64,000 bases of DNA from Oceanisphaera litoralis (GTDB taxonomy: Bacteria > Pseudomonadota > Gammaproteobacteria > Enterobacterales > Aeromonadaceae), in the NCBI RefSeq assembly GCF_016907015.1, contig NZ_JAFBBE010000007.1:95899-159898 (forward strand), written 5' to 3'. The notes beneath the pieces are model-generated. The model was not told the origin of the DNA, searched no databases, and was given only the letters and a program-made list of their open reading frames with translations. This document shows positions 10,114-18,180 of this stretch, in pieces. The stretch's first letter is position 1; each line of letters begins with the position of its first letter. The position numbers were made by a program, and so were the translations under genes.

Positions 10114-11958
10114 ATGGAGCAAACCCCGCAGTCTCAGCTTAAACTTCTCGTTGCCAAAGGTAAAGAACAGGGTTACCTGACCTATGCCGAGGTAAACGAT
10201 CATCTTCCTCAGGATATCGTCGATTCCGATCAAATCGAAGATATTATTCAGATGATCAATGACATGGGCATTCAGGTGGTGGAAAGCGCCCCCGATGCCG
10301 ATGATCTGATGATGTCTGAAACCACCGCCGACGAAGACGCCGCCGAGGCCGCCGCCCAGGCGCTGGCTTCCGTCGAGTCGGAAATTGGCCGCACCACGGA
10401 TCCGGTGCGCATGTACATGCGCGAAATGGGTACCGTTGAACTGCTGACCCGGGAAGGCGAAATCGACATCGCCAAACGGATTGAAGAAGGCATCAATCAG
10501 GTACAGAGCTCGGTGTCCGAATACCCCGAGACCATCACCTCTCTGCTCGATCAGTTCGACCGTTTCGAAGCCGGTGATATCAAATTGAGCGACATCATCT
10601 CCGGCTTTCTCGATCCGGATGCCGTCGACACCGTCGCCCCCACCGCCACTCACATCGGTTCCGAGCTGAGTGAGAAGGAGCTGGAAGACGAAGACGACGA
10701 CGAAGAAAAAGACAAAGACGACGAAGAAGAAGAGGAAGTCGACACCGGCCCCGATCCCGAGCAGGCTCGCGAAAAGTTCGGCGCCTTGCGCGAACAGTAC
10801 GAAATCATGCGCGCCACCATCGAAGCCAAGGGCCGTACCTCCAAAGAGGCCGCCGAGCAGATCGCCGAACTCGCCTATATCTTCCGCGAATTCCGGCTGG
10901 TGCCCAAGCAGTTCGATCGCCTGGTCAATGCCATGCGTAACACCATGGAGCGCGTTCGCATCCAGGAACGCCTCATCCTCAAGTTGTGTGTAGAGCAGTG
11001 CAAAATGCCGAAGAAGACCTTCGTGCAGGCCTTTGCTCAACACGAAAGCGAGCAGGAATGGTTCAACAAGCAGCTGGCTGCCGGTAAAACCTGGTCGGTG
11101 AAGATGGAAGACGTGGCCGAAGACGTGCTGCGCTCCATCGGCAAGCTCAAGCTGGTAGAAGAAGAAACCGGCCTGACCATCTCGCAGATCAAGGACATCA
11201 ACCGTCGCATGAGCATCGGCGAGGCCAAGGCCCGTCGCGCCAAGAAGGAAATGGTTGAAGCCAACCTGCGCCTGGTTATTTCCATCGCCAAGAAATACAC
11301 CAACCGTGGCCTGCAGTTCCTGGATCTGATCCAGGAAGGCAACATAGGTCTGATGAAGGCAGTGGACAAGTTTGAATATCGGCGCGGCTACAAGTTTTCG
11401 ACCTACGCCACCTGGTGGATCCGTCAGGCCATTACCCGCTCCATCGCGGATCAGGCCCGTACCATCCGTATCCCGGTGCACATGATCGAGACCATCAACA
11501 AGCTCAACCGTATTTCCCGCCAGATGCTGCAGGAAATGGGTCGCGAACCGACCCCGGAAGAGCTGGCTCATCGCATGGCCATGCCGGAAGACAAGATCCG
11601 CAAGGTGCTGAAAATCGCCAAAGAGCCCATCTCGATGGAAACGCCCATCGGCGACGATGAAGATTCCCATCTGGGCGACTTTATCGAGGACACCACCCTG
11701 TCCTTGCCTGCAGACCAGGCCACCAGCGAAAGCCTGCGTAATGCCACCAAGGACGTACTCTCGGGCCTGACCGCCCGGGAAGCCAAGGTACTGCGCATGC
11801 GCTTCGGTATCGACATGAACACCGACCATACCCTGGAAGAAGTGGGCAAGCAGTTTGACGTGACCCGCGAGCGTATCCGCCAGATCGAAGCCAAGGCATT
11901 GCGCAAACTGCGCCATCCCAGCCGCTCCGAAGTACTGCGCAGCTTCCTCGACGAGTAA
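10114..11958 (+). CDS. rpoD: Housekeeping sigma factor sigma-70 (RpoD)
   Basis: Primary RNA polymerase sigma subunit. 614 residues from the ATG that gives [12 protein letters not shown], matching the enteric N-terminus. A longer open frame back to 10051 is not supported. Region 1.1 is at the N-terminus, region 1.2 at [16 protein letters not shown], followed by the acidic non-conserved insert (Asp/Glu run around residues 190-210). Regions 2.1-2.4 are near-identical to E. coli ([20 protein letters not shown]), and region 4.2 has the helix-turn-helix [20 protein letters not shown]. It is the last gene of the rpsU-yqeY-dnaG-rpoD operon and has its own promoter. Confidence 0.98.
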   Translation: MEQTPQSQLKLLVAKGKEQGYLTYAEVNDHLPQDIVDSDQIEDIIQMINDMGIQVVESAPDADDLMMSETTADEDAAEAAAQALASVESEIGRTTDPVRMYMREMGTVELLTREGEIDIAKRIEEGINQVQSSVSEYPETITSLLDQFDRFEAGDIKLSDIISGFLDPDAVDTVAPTATHIGSELSEKELEDEDDDEEKDKDDEEEEEVDTGPDPEQAREKFGALREQYEIMRATIEAKGRTSKEAAEQIAELAYIFREFRLVPKQFDRLVNAMRNTMERVRIQERLILKLCVEQCKMPKKTFVQAFAQHESEQEWFNKQLAAGKTWSVKMEDVAEDVLRSIGKLKLVEEETGLTISQIKDINRRMSIGEAKARRAKKEMVEANLRLVISIAKKYTNRGLQFLDLIQEGNIGLMKAVDKFEYRRGYKFSTYATWWIRQAITRSIADQARTIRIPVHMIETINKLNRISRQMLQEMGREPTPEELAHRMAMPEDKIRKVLKIAKEPISMETPIGDDEDSHLGDFIEDTTLSLPADQATSESLRNATKDVLSGLTAREAKVLRMRFGIDMNTDHTLEEVGKQFDVTRERIRQIEAKALRKLRHPSRSEVLRSFLDE

Positions 11959-11979
11959 GCCCAGCACCACGGAACAATC

Positions 11980-12006
11980 AAAGGGCGCCTCGGCGCCCTT
12001 TCTCTT
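11980..12006 (+). terminator. Rho-independent terminator of the rpsU-rpoD operon
   Basis: AAAGGGCGCC-TC-GGCGCCCTTT followed by a T-rich run, 20 bases after the rpoD stop. Confidence 0.88.
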
Positions 12007-12061
12007 TTCCGGCTCACGTGCCAACCGTTTAAAAATCAAACTGATATGGGTCGCCCTCTAC

Positions 12062-12090
12062 TGGACAGCCAAGACGGCTTTCCCTATAAT
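12062..12090 (+). promoter_or_regulatory. Promoter of the tRNA-Ile2 gene
   Basis: TGGACA (12062-12067), a 17-base spacer and TATAAT (12085-12090), ending 13 bases before the mature tRNA 5' end. It lies between the rpoD terminator and the tRNA, so the tRNA is independently transcribed. Confidence 0.8.
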
Positions 12091-12103
12091 CAGCTCCACT
12101 TTT

Positions 12104-12180
12104 GGCCCCTTAGCTCAGTTGGTTAGAGCACACGACTCATAATCGTTAGGTCCCCAGTTCAAGTCTGGGAGGGGCCACCA
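12104..12180 (+). tRNA. ileX: tRNA-Ile2 (anticodon CAT, lysidine-modified type)
   Basis: 77 bases including encoded CCA. Acceptor stem GGCCCCT/AGGGGCC, D arm TAGCTCAGTTGGTTAGAGCA, anticodon loop CTCATAA with CAT at 12138-12140, T arm CCCAG-TTCAAGT-CTGGG. The sequence closely follows E. coli ileX/ileY rather than elongator or initiator tRNA-Met. It therefore most likely reads AUA after C34 is converted to lysidine by TilS. Location downstream of rpoD agrees with ileX in E. coli. Confidence 0.9.
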
Positions 12181-12191
12181 TATAAACACTG

Positions 12192-12227
12192 AAAAAAGCC
12201 AGCTGCATCAATGCGCTGGCTTTTTTT
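12192..12227 (+). terminator. Rho-independent terminator after tRNA-Ile2
   Basis: AAAAAAGCCAGC (12192-12203) pairs with GCTGGCTTTTTT (12215-12226), ending in a T7 run. Confidence 0.9.
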
Positions 12228-12553
12228 GTGCCGCTTATGTGCCGCTTTCCCACGCGACTAAAAAGTTCTTGGGATACTCGGGGGATGCCTCTGCTCCTTG
12301 AACGTTCGGTAGACATGGAATGAGCCTTGGCGAATTCCAACATTTCACAGCCGCCTGCATGTGTCGGGATTCGCTTCGCTCATCACAACCTACCACACTG
12401 TCATGAAGTTGCTTATTTCCTGGTCCTTGCTCAGCAGATCGGCCACCGACCAGATAAGGCCGGCCAGAGTAGAGATATTGGGCATCAGCCCTTGCCGTAT
12501 TTGTTATAAATATGATGATAAACCAATGGCAAACCGAAAGAGATTTATAAAAG
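12228..12553. other. tRNA-proximal scrap zone without an intact gene
   Basis: Between the tRNA terminator and the orphan ORF at 12554 no intact gene is visible. Base composition is more AT-rich than the neighbours, especially 12495-12560. The right-hand half holds an hsdM N-terminal relic on the minus strand (separate entry). The left-hand half (12228-12389) holds nothing I can identify. An extended -10 (TG-T-TATAAA, TATAAA at 12505-12510) could drive the following ORF. Confidence 0.5.
12390..12485 (-). pseudogene. N-terminal relic of a type I restriction-modification methylase (HsdM)
   Basis: A 31-codon minus-strand frame begins at the ATG 12485-12483, with an AAGGG Shine-Dalgarno 3 bases before it. 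It reads MPNISTLAGLIWSVADLL and then diverges (SKDQEISNF...) to a TAG at 12392-12390. The LAxxIWSVADLL start is the conserved N-terminus of one large HsdM subfamily, where it normally continues RGxYKxSxYGxVILPxTVLRRL. About 17 codons of similarity remain, so this is a relic, not a gene. It sits next to a tRNA, where mobile islands often insert. Confidence 0.5.
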
Positions 12554-12904
12554 ATGAAAACCCGTGAACTGCTGAAGCTTGATGAAAAAGCAATGGCCGA
12601 AGCCATTCAGTCAATGAAAACAAAAGAGTGTGAAAAGCATGCCAGAAACTATTCAAAGCTGCTTGGCGTCAACTATGACAGAGCGCTGATGACAGCCGTA
12701 CATGCCGCTTTTATCAGCGATCAGGACGAGCATGTTTCGATGAGAGTTCATACTGCAGTCAGCAAGATAGCCAAGGAAGAAAGCGACTGTGAAGAGGCAG
12801 AAGCGATAGTATTATCCGCCCTGTGCTTAATGTTTGTTTATAAAAAGACCAATGGCTTTAAATTAATGGATACGCTGGCTTCCGTGCTCAAGGAACGGGT
12901 CTGA
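12554..12904 (+). CDS. Orphan hypothetical protein, 116 residues
   Basis: I do not recognise this protein. It is predicted soluble and mostly alpha-helical, with a charged Lys/Glu-rich first half (MKTRELLKLDEKAMAEA), no signal peptide, no metal motif and scattered single Cys residues. Codon use is AT-richer than the flanking housekeeping genes (many AAA, GAA, AGA codons), which suggests recent acquisition. The ribosome-binding site is weak (ATAAAAG before the ATG). It lies alone between the tRNA-Ile2 scrap zone and a sirtuin relic, so context gives no function. Internal amino-acid composition looks like that of a real protein. Confidence 0.5.
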   Translation: MKTRELLKLDEKAMAEAIQSMKTKECEKHARNYSKLLGVNYDRALMTAVHAAFISDQDEHVSMRVHTAVSKIAKEESDCEEAEAIVLSALCLMFVYKKTNGFKLMDTLASVLKERV

Positions 12905-12946
12905 AGGCTTACCGTCCTGCCCAAAAGGATTGACGATTTCACCTTC

Positions 12947-13057
12947 CTCACCCTGGGCAAAACCCGGGCCGATGAGCCGCTCGGCCTCAAGCTGAATGCG
13001 CCCATCACGCCGCTGCTGCAGGCCACACTAAACGGACTGGCAGACAACTGGCCGTAG
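12947..13057 (+). pseudogene. Relic of a sirtuin gene 3' end
   Basis: The frame LTLGKTRADEPLGLKLNAPITP...ends at a TAG at 13055-13057. It matches the 3' end of the intact sirtuin gene at 17335-18180. Over the first 77 bases (against 18060-18136) only three bases differ, then the copies diverge. Upstream of 12947 the similarity stops abruptly, so 5' sequence, NAD motif and zinc site are absent. The relic ends with a different tail (GLADNWP) from the intact copy. Confidence 0.8.
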
Positions 13058-13143
13058 AAGGTGAAGGGATCCGGCCGGGCCGGTGTGCGGCGGCCGAAGA
13101 CTATTATAAAATCAGCGCCAGCCCCCGCCGTCAAGGAACCACA

Positions 13144-14820
13144 ATGTCGCTCATCCTGCTACTGATCCAGCAGATGTCCCTGTACCTGGTGATCGTTTAC
13201 CTGGTCAGTAAAACGCCGCTGTTCAAGCTGTTTACCGAAGCCTCTACCCGCTTGCCTCACAAGATTTTCATCTATCTGGTGTTTTCCGGCTTTTGTGTCA
13301 TGGCGACCTACTTCGGTGAACAAACCCATGGCGCCATCGCCAATACCCGGGCCATGGGCGCCGTGCTGGGCGGTCTGCTCGGCGGCCCGGTCACCGGCTT
13401 TTTGGTCGGGCTGACCGGCGGGCTGCACCGCTACAGCTTGGGCGGCTTTACCGATCTGGCCTGCGCCGTGGCCACCACCCTTGAAGGACTCTCTGCCGGC
13501 CTGGTCAGCCTTTACCTGCGGCGCACCGGCAGAAGCGAGCTGATTTTCAACCCCTTGCGGGTGTGCCTGCTCACACTGGGCGCCGAAGTCATGCAAATGA
13601 GCATCATACTGCTGCTCGCCCGCCCCTTTGATGAGGCGCTGGCGCTGGTTATTCAGATCGCGCCGTCCATGCTGCTGGTCAACTCGGTGGGGGCCGCCCT
13701 GTTCATGAGCATGATCCGCGATCAGAAAACCATGTTCGACAAATTGTCCTCCGCCTTTTCCACCAAGGCGCTGAAAATCGCCGAACGCAGCGTGGGTCTG
13801 CTCAGCAAGGGCTTTAACGAAGAAAGCAGCGCCCAGGTGGCCCGCATCCTGATAGAGGAAACCAAAGTCGGGGCCGTGGCCATTACCGACAGAGACAAGC
13901 TGCTGGCCTTTATCGGCATCGGCGCCGATCATCACCTGCCCGGCGCGCCGATTTCCTCCCGGATGACCCTGGACGCCATCAACCACAACAAGGTGATGTT
14001 TGCCGACGGGGTGGAAACCCCCTACGCCTGCTCCATGTCGCCCCATTGCACCCTGGGCTCCAGCCTGGTGATCCCGCTCAGAAGCGACAATGAAGTCATC
14101 GGCACCATCAAGTTGTACGAGCCGAAGAACAAGCTGTTCCTCAATATCAACCGCACCTTGGGCGAAGGCATTGCCCGACTGCTGTCCAACCAGATCCTCT
14201 TCGGGCGCTTTATGCAACAGCAGAGCCTGCTGACCCAGGCCGAACTCAAGCTGTTGCAGGCCCAGGTCAACCCGCATTTTTTGTTCAATGCGCTCGGCAC
14301 CATAGGCGCCATCACCCGGCAGGATCCCAACAAGGCCCGGCAGTTACTGCAGCAACTGAGTCAGTTTCTGCGTATAAACCTCAAGCGTACTACCGGCCTG
14401 GTGACACTCGGTGATGAACTGGAGCATATTCACGCTTATCTGACCATCGAGAAGGCCCGTTTCATCGATAAACTGCAGGTTGACATTCAGCTTCCCGAAT
14501 CACTGCTCGGCATTCAGGTACCGGCCTTTACCCTGCAGCCGATTATCGAAAATGCCGTCAAACACGGTACATCCCACCTGCTCGAAACCGGACGGATTCA
14601 GGTTGCTGCCAGCATGAGCGAGGATATTCTGCTACTCGAGGTGACCGATAATGCGGGGCTTTATCAGCCCAGAAAAGACTCGGATGGCCTGGGTATGAAC
14701 CTGGTGCACAAGCGTATTCAAAATCTGTTCGGGCCGGACTACGGCCTGAATGTCATCTGTGAGCCCGGAGAATATACCCGGGTCGAGATTCGTCTACCCA
14801 TCACGGAAACAGCATCATGA
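13144..14820 (+). CDS. btsS: LytS/BtsS-family sensor histidine kinase
   Basis: Membrane sensor kinase, 558 residues (E. coli BtsS about 560). The first 200 residues form the 5TM-LYT transmembrane sensor (GGPVTGFLVGLTGG loop included), followed by a GAF-like domain around residues 220-350 and a HisKA-LytS kinase core. The phospho-acceptor His is in NPHFLFNAL (about residue 378), the ATP-binding N-box is ENAVKHG (about 475) and the G-box is SDGLGMNL. In E. coli BtsS binds external pyruvate. Here the linked transporter gene supports a carbon-sensing role, but the ligand is inference. It overlaps btsR by 4 bases (ATGA). Confidence 0.9.
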   Translation: MSLILLLIQQMSLYLVIVYLVSKTPLFKLFTEASTRLPHKIFIYLVFSGFCVMATYFGEQTHGAIANTRAMGAVLGGLLGGPVTGFLVGLTGGLHRYSLGGFTDLACAVATTLEGLSAGLVSLYLRRTGRSELIFNPLRVCLLTLGAEVMQMSIILLLARPFDEALALVIQIAPSMLLVNSVGAALFMSMIRDQKTMFDKLSSAFSTKALKIAERSVGLLSKGFNEESSAQVARILIEETKVGAVAITDRDKLLAFIGIGADHHLPGAPISSRMTLDAINHNKVMFADGVETPYACSMSPHCTLGSSLVIPLRSDNEVIGTIKLYEPKNKLFLNINRTLGEGIARLLSNQILFGRFMQQQSLLTQAELKLLQAQVNPHFLFNALGTIGAITRQDPNKARQLLQQLSQFLRINLKRTTGLVTLGDELEHIHAYLTIEKARFIDKLQVDIQLPESLLGIQVPAFTLQPIIENAVKHGTSHLLETGRIQVAASMSEDILLLEVTDNAGLYQPRKDSDGLGMNLVHKRIQNLFGPDYGLNVICEPGEYTRVEIRLPITETAS

Positions 14821-15527
14821 TCACCTGCCTGATTATCGACGACGAGCCCTTTGCCCGGGATGAACTGGCAGCCCAGCTTGCCGAGGCCGATGACATCGAG
14901 ATTGTCGGCCAGTGCAGTAACGCCATCGAGGCGATGCAGGCCATCAGCCGGCTCAAACCCCAGCTGATTTTTCTGGATATTCAGATGCCCAGAATTACCG
15001 GTATGGAACTGATCGCCATGCTGGATCCGGCCACCATGCCCCGGGTGGTATTCGTGACCGCCTACGATCAATTTGCCGTGCAGGCCTTTGACCGGCATGC
15101 CTTCGACTACCTGCTCAAACCGGTAGATGAACAGCGACTGCAACGCACGCTGGAAAAAGTACGCCGCGATCTGCATCCACAGGCAATCGGTGAGCTGGCC
15201 CCGAGCCAGCTGGAACACCTGCCCTGTTACAGCGGCCAGCGCCTTAAGGTGGTGCCGGTTCAGGAGGTCGAATATGTGTATAGCGATCTCGGTGGGGTAC
15301 ATGTGGCCACCGCCAAAGAAAAGGTGCACACCCACATGACTCTGAAAGTCATGGAGGAAAAAACCCCGCTCGTCCGCTGCCACCGGCAGTATCTGGTGAC
15401 CCCCGGTGCCATTGCCGAAATCGAGCTGCTGGATACCGGAGGAGAGATCATCACCCGCTCCGGTGCCAGGGTGCCGGTCTCTCGTCGTTACCTCAAACCG
15501 CTGAAACAGATATTCGGCTTCCATTAA
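14817..15527 (+). CDS. btsR: LytTR-family response regulator BtsR
   Basis: 236 residues, similar to E. coli BtsR/YehT. The N-terminal receiver has the acidic pocket IIDDEP and phospho-acceptor Asp54 in FLDIQMPR. The switch Lys is in YLLKPVDE. The C-terminal LytTR DNA-binding domain (about residues 135-236) includes CHRQYLV and the conserved SRRYLKPLK. Translation is coupled to btsS through an ATGA overlap. A two-copy BtsR-box motif lies 43 bases downstream, in front of the CstA-family transporter gene, which indicates its target. Confidence 0.92.
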   Translation: MITCLIIDDEPFARDELAAQLAEADDIEIVGQCSNAIEAMQAISRLKPQLIFLDIQMPRITGMELIAMLDPATMPRVVFVTAYDQFAVQAFDRHAFDYLLKPVDEQRLQRTLEKVRRDLHPQAIGELAPSQLEHLPCYSGQRLKVVPVQEVEYVYSDLGGVHVATAKEKVHTHMTLKVMEEKTPLVRCHRQYLVTPGAIAEIELLDTGGEIITRSGARVPVSRRYLKPLKQIFGFH

Positions 15528-15538
15528 AGCAGGCAAGT

Positions 15539-15562
15539 GGGAGTGAGCGATCGTTCACTCCC
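15539..15562. repeat. 8-bp inverted repeat after btsR
   Basis: GGGAGTGA and TCACTCCC are separated by GCGATCGT, 12 bases after the btsR stop. No T-run follows on either strand. It may be a weak terminator or an operator. Confidence 0.5.
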
Positions 15563-15569
15563 GCTGGCA

Positions 15570-15598
15570 ACCGCTTACCCTTCGTTTTCGACCGCTGA
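15570..15598 (+). promoter_or_regulatory. BtsR (YehT) binding site: direct repeat with 13-base spacer
   Basis: ACCGCTTA (15570-15577), exactly 13 bases, then ACCGCTGA (15591-15598). The published E. coli BtsR site in front of btsT is ACC(G/A)CT(C/T)A-N13-ACC(G/A)CT(C/T)A, so the first copy matches fully and the second in 7 of 8 positions. It lies 70 bases upstream of the transporter ATG. A possible -10 (TACACT, 15633-15638) follows. Confidence 0.85.
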
Positions 15599-15667
15599 CC
15601 CATTTCCCGCTATACCCGACGCATCACCCTCTTACACTGTCGGCCATCTAATAAGGGAGATGACGTT

Positions 15668-17113
15668 ATGACCTGGTTTTTACTCTGTGTCGGCCTGTTG
15701 CTCGGCGGATATTTTATCTACGGCACCTTTGTTGAAAAGATATTCGGCATTAAAAAGGAGCGTCAGACTCCGGCGTTTACCCAGGGCGACGGCGTAGACT
15801 TTGTGCCCATGTCCAAGGGCAAGGTCTATCTGATCCAGTTGCTCAACATCGCCGGTGTCGGCCCCATCTTCGGCCCCATTCTCGGTGCCCTTTATGGTCC
15901 GGCCGCCATGTTGTGGATTGTGCTGGGCTGTATCTTTGCCGGTGCCGTGCACGATTACTTCTCCGGCATGCTGTCGGTGCGCAACGGTGGCCAGTCGGTC
16001 CCCAACCTGGCGGGTAAATACCTGGGCCGGGGCGCCAAAAACTTCATGAACGTCTTTGCCATCGTGCTGCTGCTGCTGGTGGGCGTGGTGTTCATCTCCG
16101 CGCCTGCCGGCCTGCTGGCCAAGCTGACCGGTGTCAGCCTCTCGGTATTTGTCGGCGTTATCTTCGTTTACTACCTGCTGGCGACCATAGTGCCGGTCGA
16201 CAAGATCATCGGTCGTCTCTATCCCTTCTTCGGCGCCCTGCTGATCTTCATGTCGGTCGGCCTGACCCTGGCACTGGTGGTTTCCAGCGAGCACAGCATG
16301 CTGCCGGGCTTTGAAGTCGGTGACTTCTTCCAGAACCTGAACCCCAACGACATGCCGCTGTGGCCGGCGCTGTTTATCACCATCGCCTGCGGTGCCGTAT
16401 CCGGTTTTCATGCCACCCAGTCACCCTTGATGGCCCGCTGTGTAGAGAATGAAAGCAATGGCCGCTTCGTGTTCTACGGTGCCATGATCGGCGAAGGCAT
16501 CATCGCCCTGATCTGGTGTGCCATCGCACTGTCTTTCTTCGGTGGTGTTGAAGGTCTGAATGCCGGCATGGCCGGTAACCCGGCCAATGTGGTGTACGAC
16601 GCCTCTACCGGTCTGCTCGGCGCCGTGGGTGGCTTTATGGCGGTATTGGGCGTGATAGTGCTGCCGATTACTTCCGGTGATACCGCCTTCCGTTCGGCCC
16701 GTCTGATCCTGGCCGAGTATTTCAATATGCCACAGACTCAGCTGCCCAAGCGCCTGCTGCTGGCCATTCCGCTGTTCATCATCGGCGCCGTGCTGACTCA
16801 GGTCGACTTCGGTGTGATCTGGCGCTACTTCGGTGTCGCCAACCAGGCGACCGCCGTGATGATGCTGTGGACCGCTGCCGCCTATCTGCTGCGTCATAAC
16901 AAGCTGCACTGGATTGCGACCATACCGGCGATGTTCATGACCACTGTGGTGATAAGCTTTCTGCTCAACTCCACCACCTTGGGGGCCGGGTTGCCGATGA
17001 CGCTCTCTACCGTGGCCGGCATAGTGCTGACCCTGGCGATTACCGCCCTGGTCATCACCAAAACCAAGGGCAAGGATGTCGAGGATGTCGAGCTGCAGGC
17101 GGAAAAAGCCTAA
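15668..17113 (+). CDS. btsT: CstA-family carbon/pyruvate transporter (short form)
   Basis: Polytopic inner-membrane protein of the carbon-starvation CstA family, 481 residues. E. coli BtsT and CstA are about 700, and short family members near 480 are common in other bacteria, so this is not judged truncated. Family motifs are GPIFGPILGALYGP and the HDYFSGMLSVRNGGQS loop. About a dozen hydrophobic segments are visible. E. coli BtsT is a pyruvate/H+ symporter. Substrate here is inferred from linkage to btsSR and the BtsR box. AGGGAGA precedes the ATG and a strong terminator follows the stop. Confidence 0.85.
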   Translation: MTWFLLCVGLLLGGYFIYGTFVEKIFGIKKERQTPAFTQGDGVDFVPMSKGKVYLIQLLNIAGVGPIFGPILGALYGPAAMLWIVLGCIFAGAVHDYFSGMLSVRNGGQSVPNLAGKYLGRGAKNFMNVFAIVLLLLVGVVFISAPAGLLAKLTGVSLSVFVGVIFVYYLLATIVPVDKIIGRLYPFFGALLIFMSVGLTLALVVSSEHSMLPGFEVGDFFQNLNPNDMPLWPALFITIACGAVSGFHATQSPLMARCVENESNGRFVFYGAMIGEGIIALIWCAIALSFFGGVEGLNAGMAGNPANVVYDASTGLLGAVGGFMAVLGVIVLPITSGDTAFRSARLILAEYFNMPQTQLPKRLLLAIPLFIIGAVLTQVDFGVIWRYFGVANQATAVMMLWTAAAYLLRHNKLHWIATIPAMFMTTVVISFLLNSTTLGAGLPMTLSTVAGIVLTLAITALVITKTKGKDVEDVELQAEKA

Positions 17114-17135
17114 GCCCTCGCTACTCGCAACCAGC

Positions 17136-17166
17136 AAAAAGCCGGTCATCAAGACCGGCTTTTTTT
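17136..17166 (+). terminator. Rho-independent terminator of the CstA-family gene
   Basis: AAAAAGCCGGTC-ATCAA-GACCGGCTTTTTTT. Confidence 0.93.
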
Positions 17167-17334
17167 ATTGCGTCATGCTGCTGAGCCTGGTTTTTCCACA
17201 CGATACGAGCAATACCGCGCGCCCATGTGCCGCTTTCTGCCATCGCAGGCTGCGCGTGCTCAATACATTCCCCTTGGCCTGCTCTCTACATATATTGAAT
17301 ACTGTACACCATGCAGACCAAGGGAAGCCGCGCC

Positions 17335-18180
17335 ATGACCGAGACCCATACCGAACTGGTTGAATTTATTCAGGCCCACCCGCGCCTGCTGGTGCTGACC
17401 GGTGCCGGCATCAGCACCGACTCGGGCATTCCCGACTACCGGGATCGGCAGGGCCAGTGGAAGCGCCGGCAGCCGGTGCAGCATCCGGACTTTATGGGCT
17501 GCGAGCACACCCGCCAACGCTACTGGGGCCGCAGCCTGGTGGGCTGGCCTGTGATGCGTGACGCCCGGCCCAATCCGGCGCACAGCGCCCTGGTGCAACT
17601 GGAGCGGCTGGGCCATATCGAGCTGCTGGTCACCCAGAATGTGGACGGCCTGCACCAGCGCGCCGGCAGTGAAAAAGTGGTGGATTTGCATGGCCGTTCC
17701 GACCAGGTGGTGTGCATGAGCTGCCACTATCGCGGCAGCCGCGACCATACCCATGCACGCAGCGCCGCGCTGAACCCGGATTTCACTCATTACACCGCCG
17801 CCACGGCGCCGGATGGGGATGCGGATCTGGAGATGGATTTCAGCCGCTTTCGCATTCCGGAGTGTGACCAGTGCGGCGGCATTCTCAAGCCGGATGTGGT
17901 GTTCTTTGGCGACAACGTACCCAAACAGCGGGTGGTGGAGGCGCTGGATGCGCTTGAGAATGCCGACGGTCTGCTGGTGATCGGCTCGTCCCTGATGGTC
18001 TACTCGGGCTTTCGTTTCTGCCGCTATGCCCAGCAATGGAACAAGCCCATCGCCGCCCTCACCCTGGGTAAAACCCGGGCCGATGAGCTGCTCGGCCTCA
18101 AGCTGAATGCCCCCATCACGCCGCTGCTGCAGGCGACGCTCAGCGGGCTTGCTGGTGCTCAGCCCGCCAGCAAGCCGTAA
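17335..18180 (+). CDS. Sir2-family NAD-dependent protein deacylase
   Basis: Sirtuin of about 281 residues. NAD-binding signatures are GAGIS, DSGIPDYR and TQNVDGLH (catalytic His in LHGR a little further on). The zinc site is CMSC...CDQCGG, and FFGDNVP and GSSLMVYSG are present. Overall it resembles the longer SIRT4-like class rather than CobB. An ATG at 17311 is also in frame, but the ATG at 17335 has AAGGGA about 9 bases before it and is preferred. The C-terminal tail (GAQPASKP) is encoded by DNA that is antisense to the end of the panE-like gene. A 96%-identical 77-base piece of this gene lies at 12947. Confidence 0.9.
   Translation: MTETHTELVEFIQAHPRLLVLTGAGISTDSGIPDYRDRQGQWKRRQPVQHPDFMGCEHTRQRYWGRSLVGWPVMRDARPNPAHSALVQLERLGHIELLVTQNVDGLHQRAGSEKVVDLHGRSDQVVCMSCHYRGSRDHTHARSAALNPDFTHYTAATAPDGDADLEMDFSRFRIPECDQCGGILKPDVVFFGDNVPKQRVVEALDALENADGLLVIGSSLMVYSGFRFCRYAQQWNKPIAALTLGKTRADELLGLKLNAPITPLLQATLSGLAGAQPASKP

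Noticed and set aside
10072..12039. 655-codon minus-strand open frame across rpoD
   Set aside because: Pure antisense of rpoD; no family features and it covers a terminator and the promoter region.
12228..12250. Shared TGTGCCGCTTTC word at 12238 and 17225, both after terminators
   Set aside because: Only 12-13 bases match and flanks differ, so it may be coincidence. Not listed as a repeat.
12146..12343. 65-codon minus-strand frame ending in MVAPPRLELGT
   Set aside because: This peptide is the well-known spurious translation through a tRNA gene.
15668..17113. Truncation of the CstA-family gene (481 versus about 700 residues)
   Set aside because: Start, stop, ribosome-binding site and terminator are all in place and short family members of this size are known, so it is treated as complete.
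17301..17318. LexA-like CTGT...CAG near the sirtuin start
   Set aside because: The CTG to CAG spacing is 9, not the 10 required, and the AT centre is missing.
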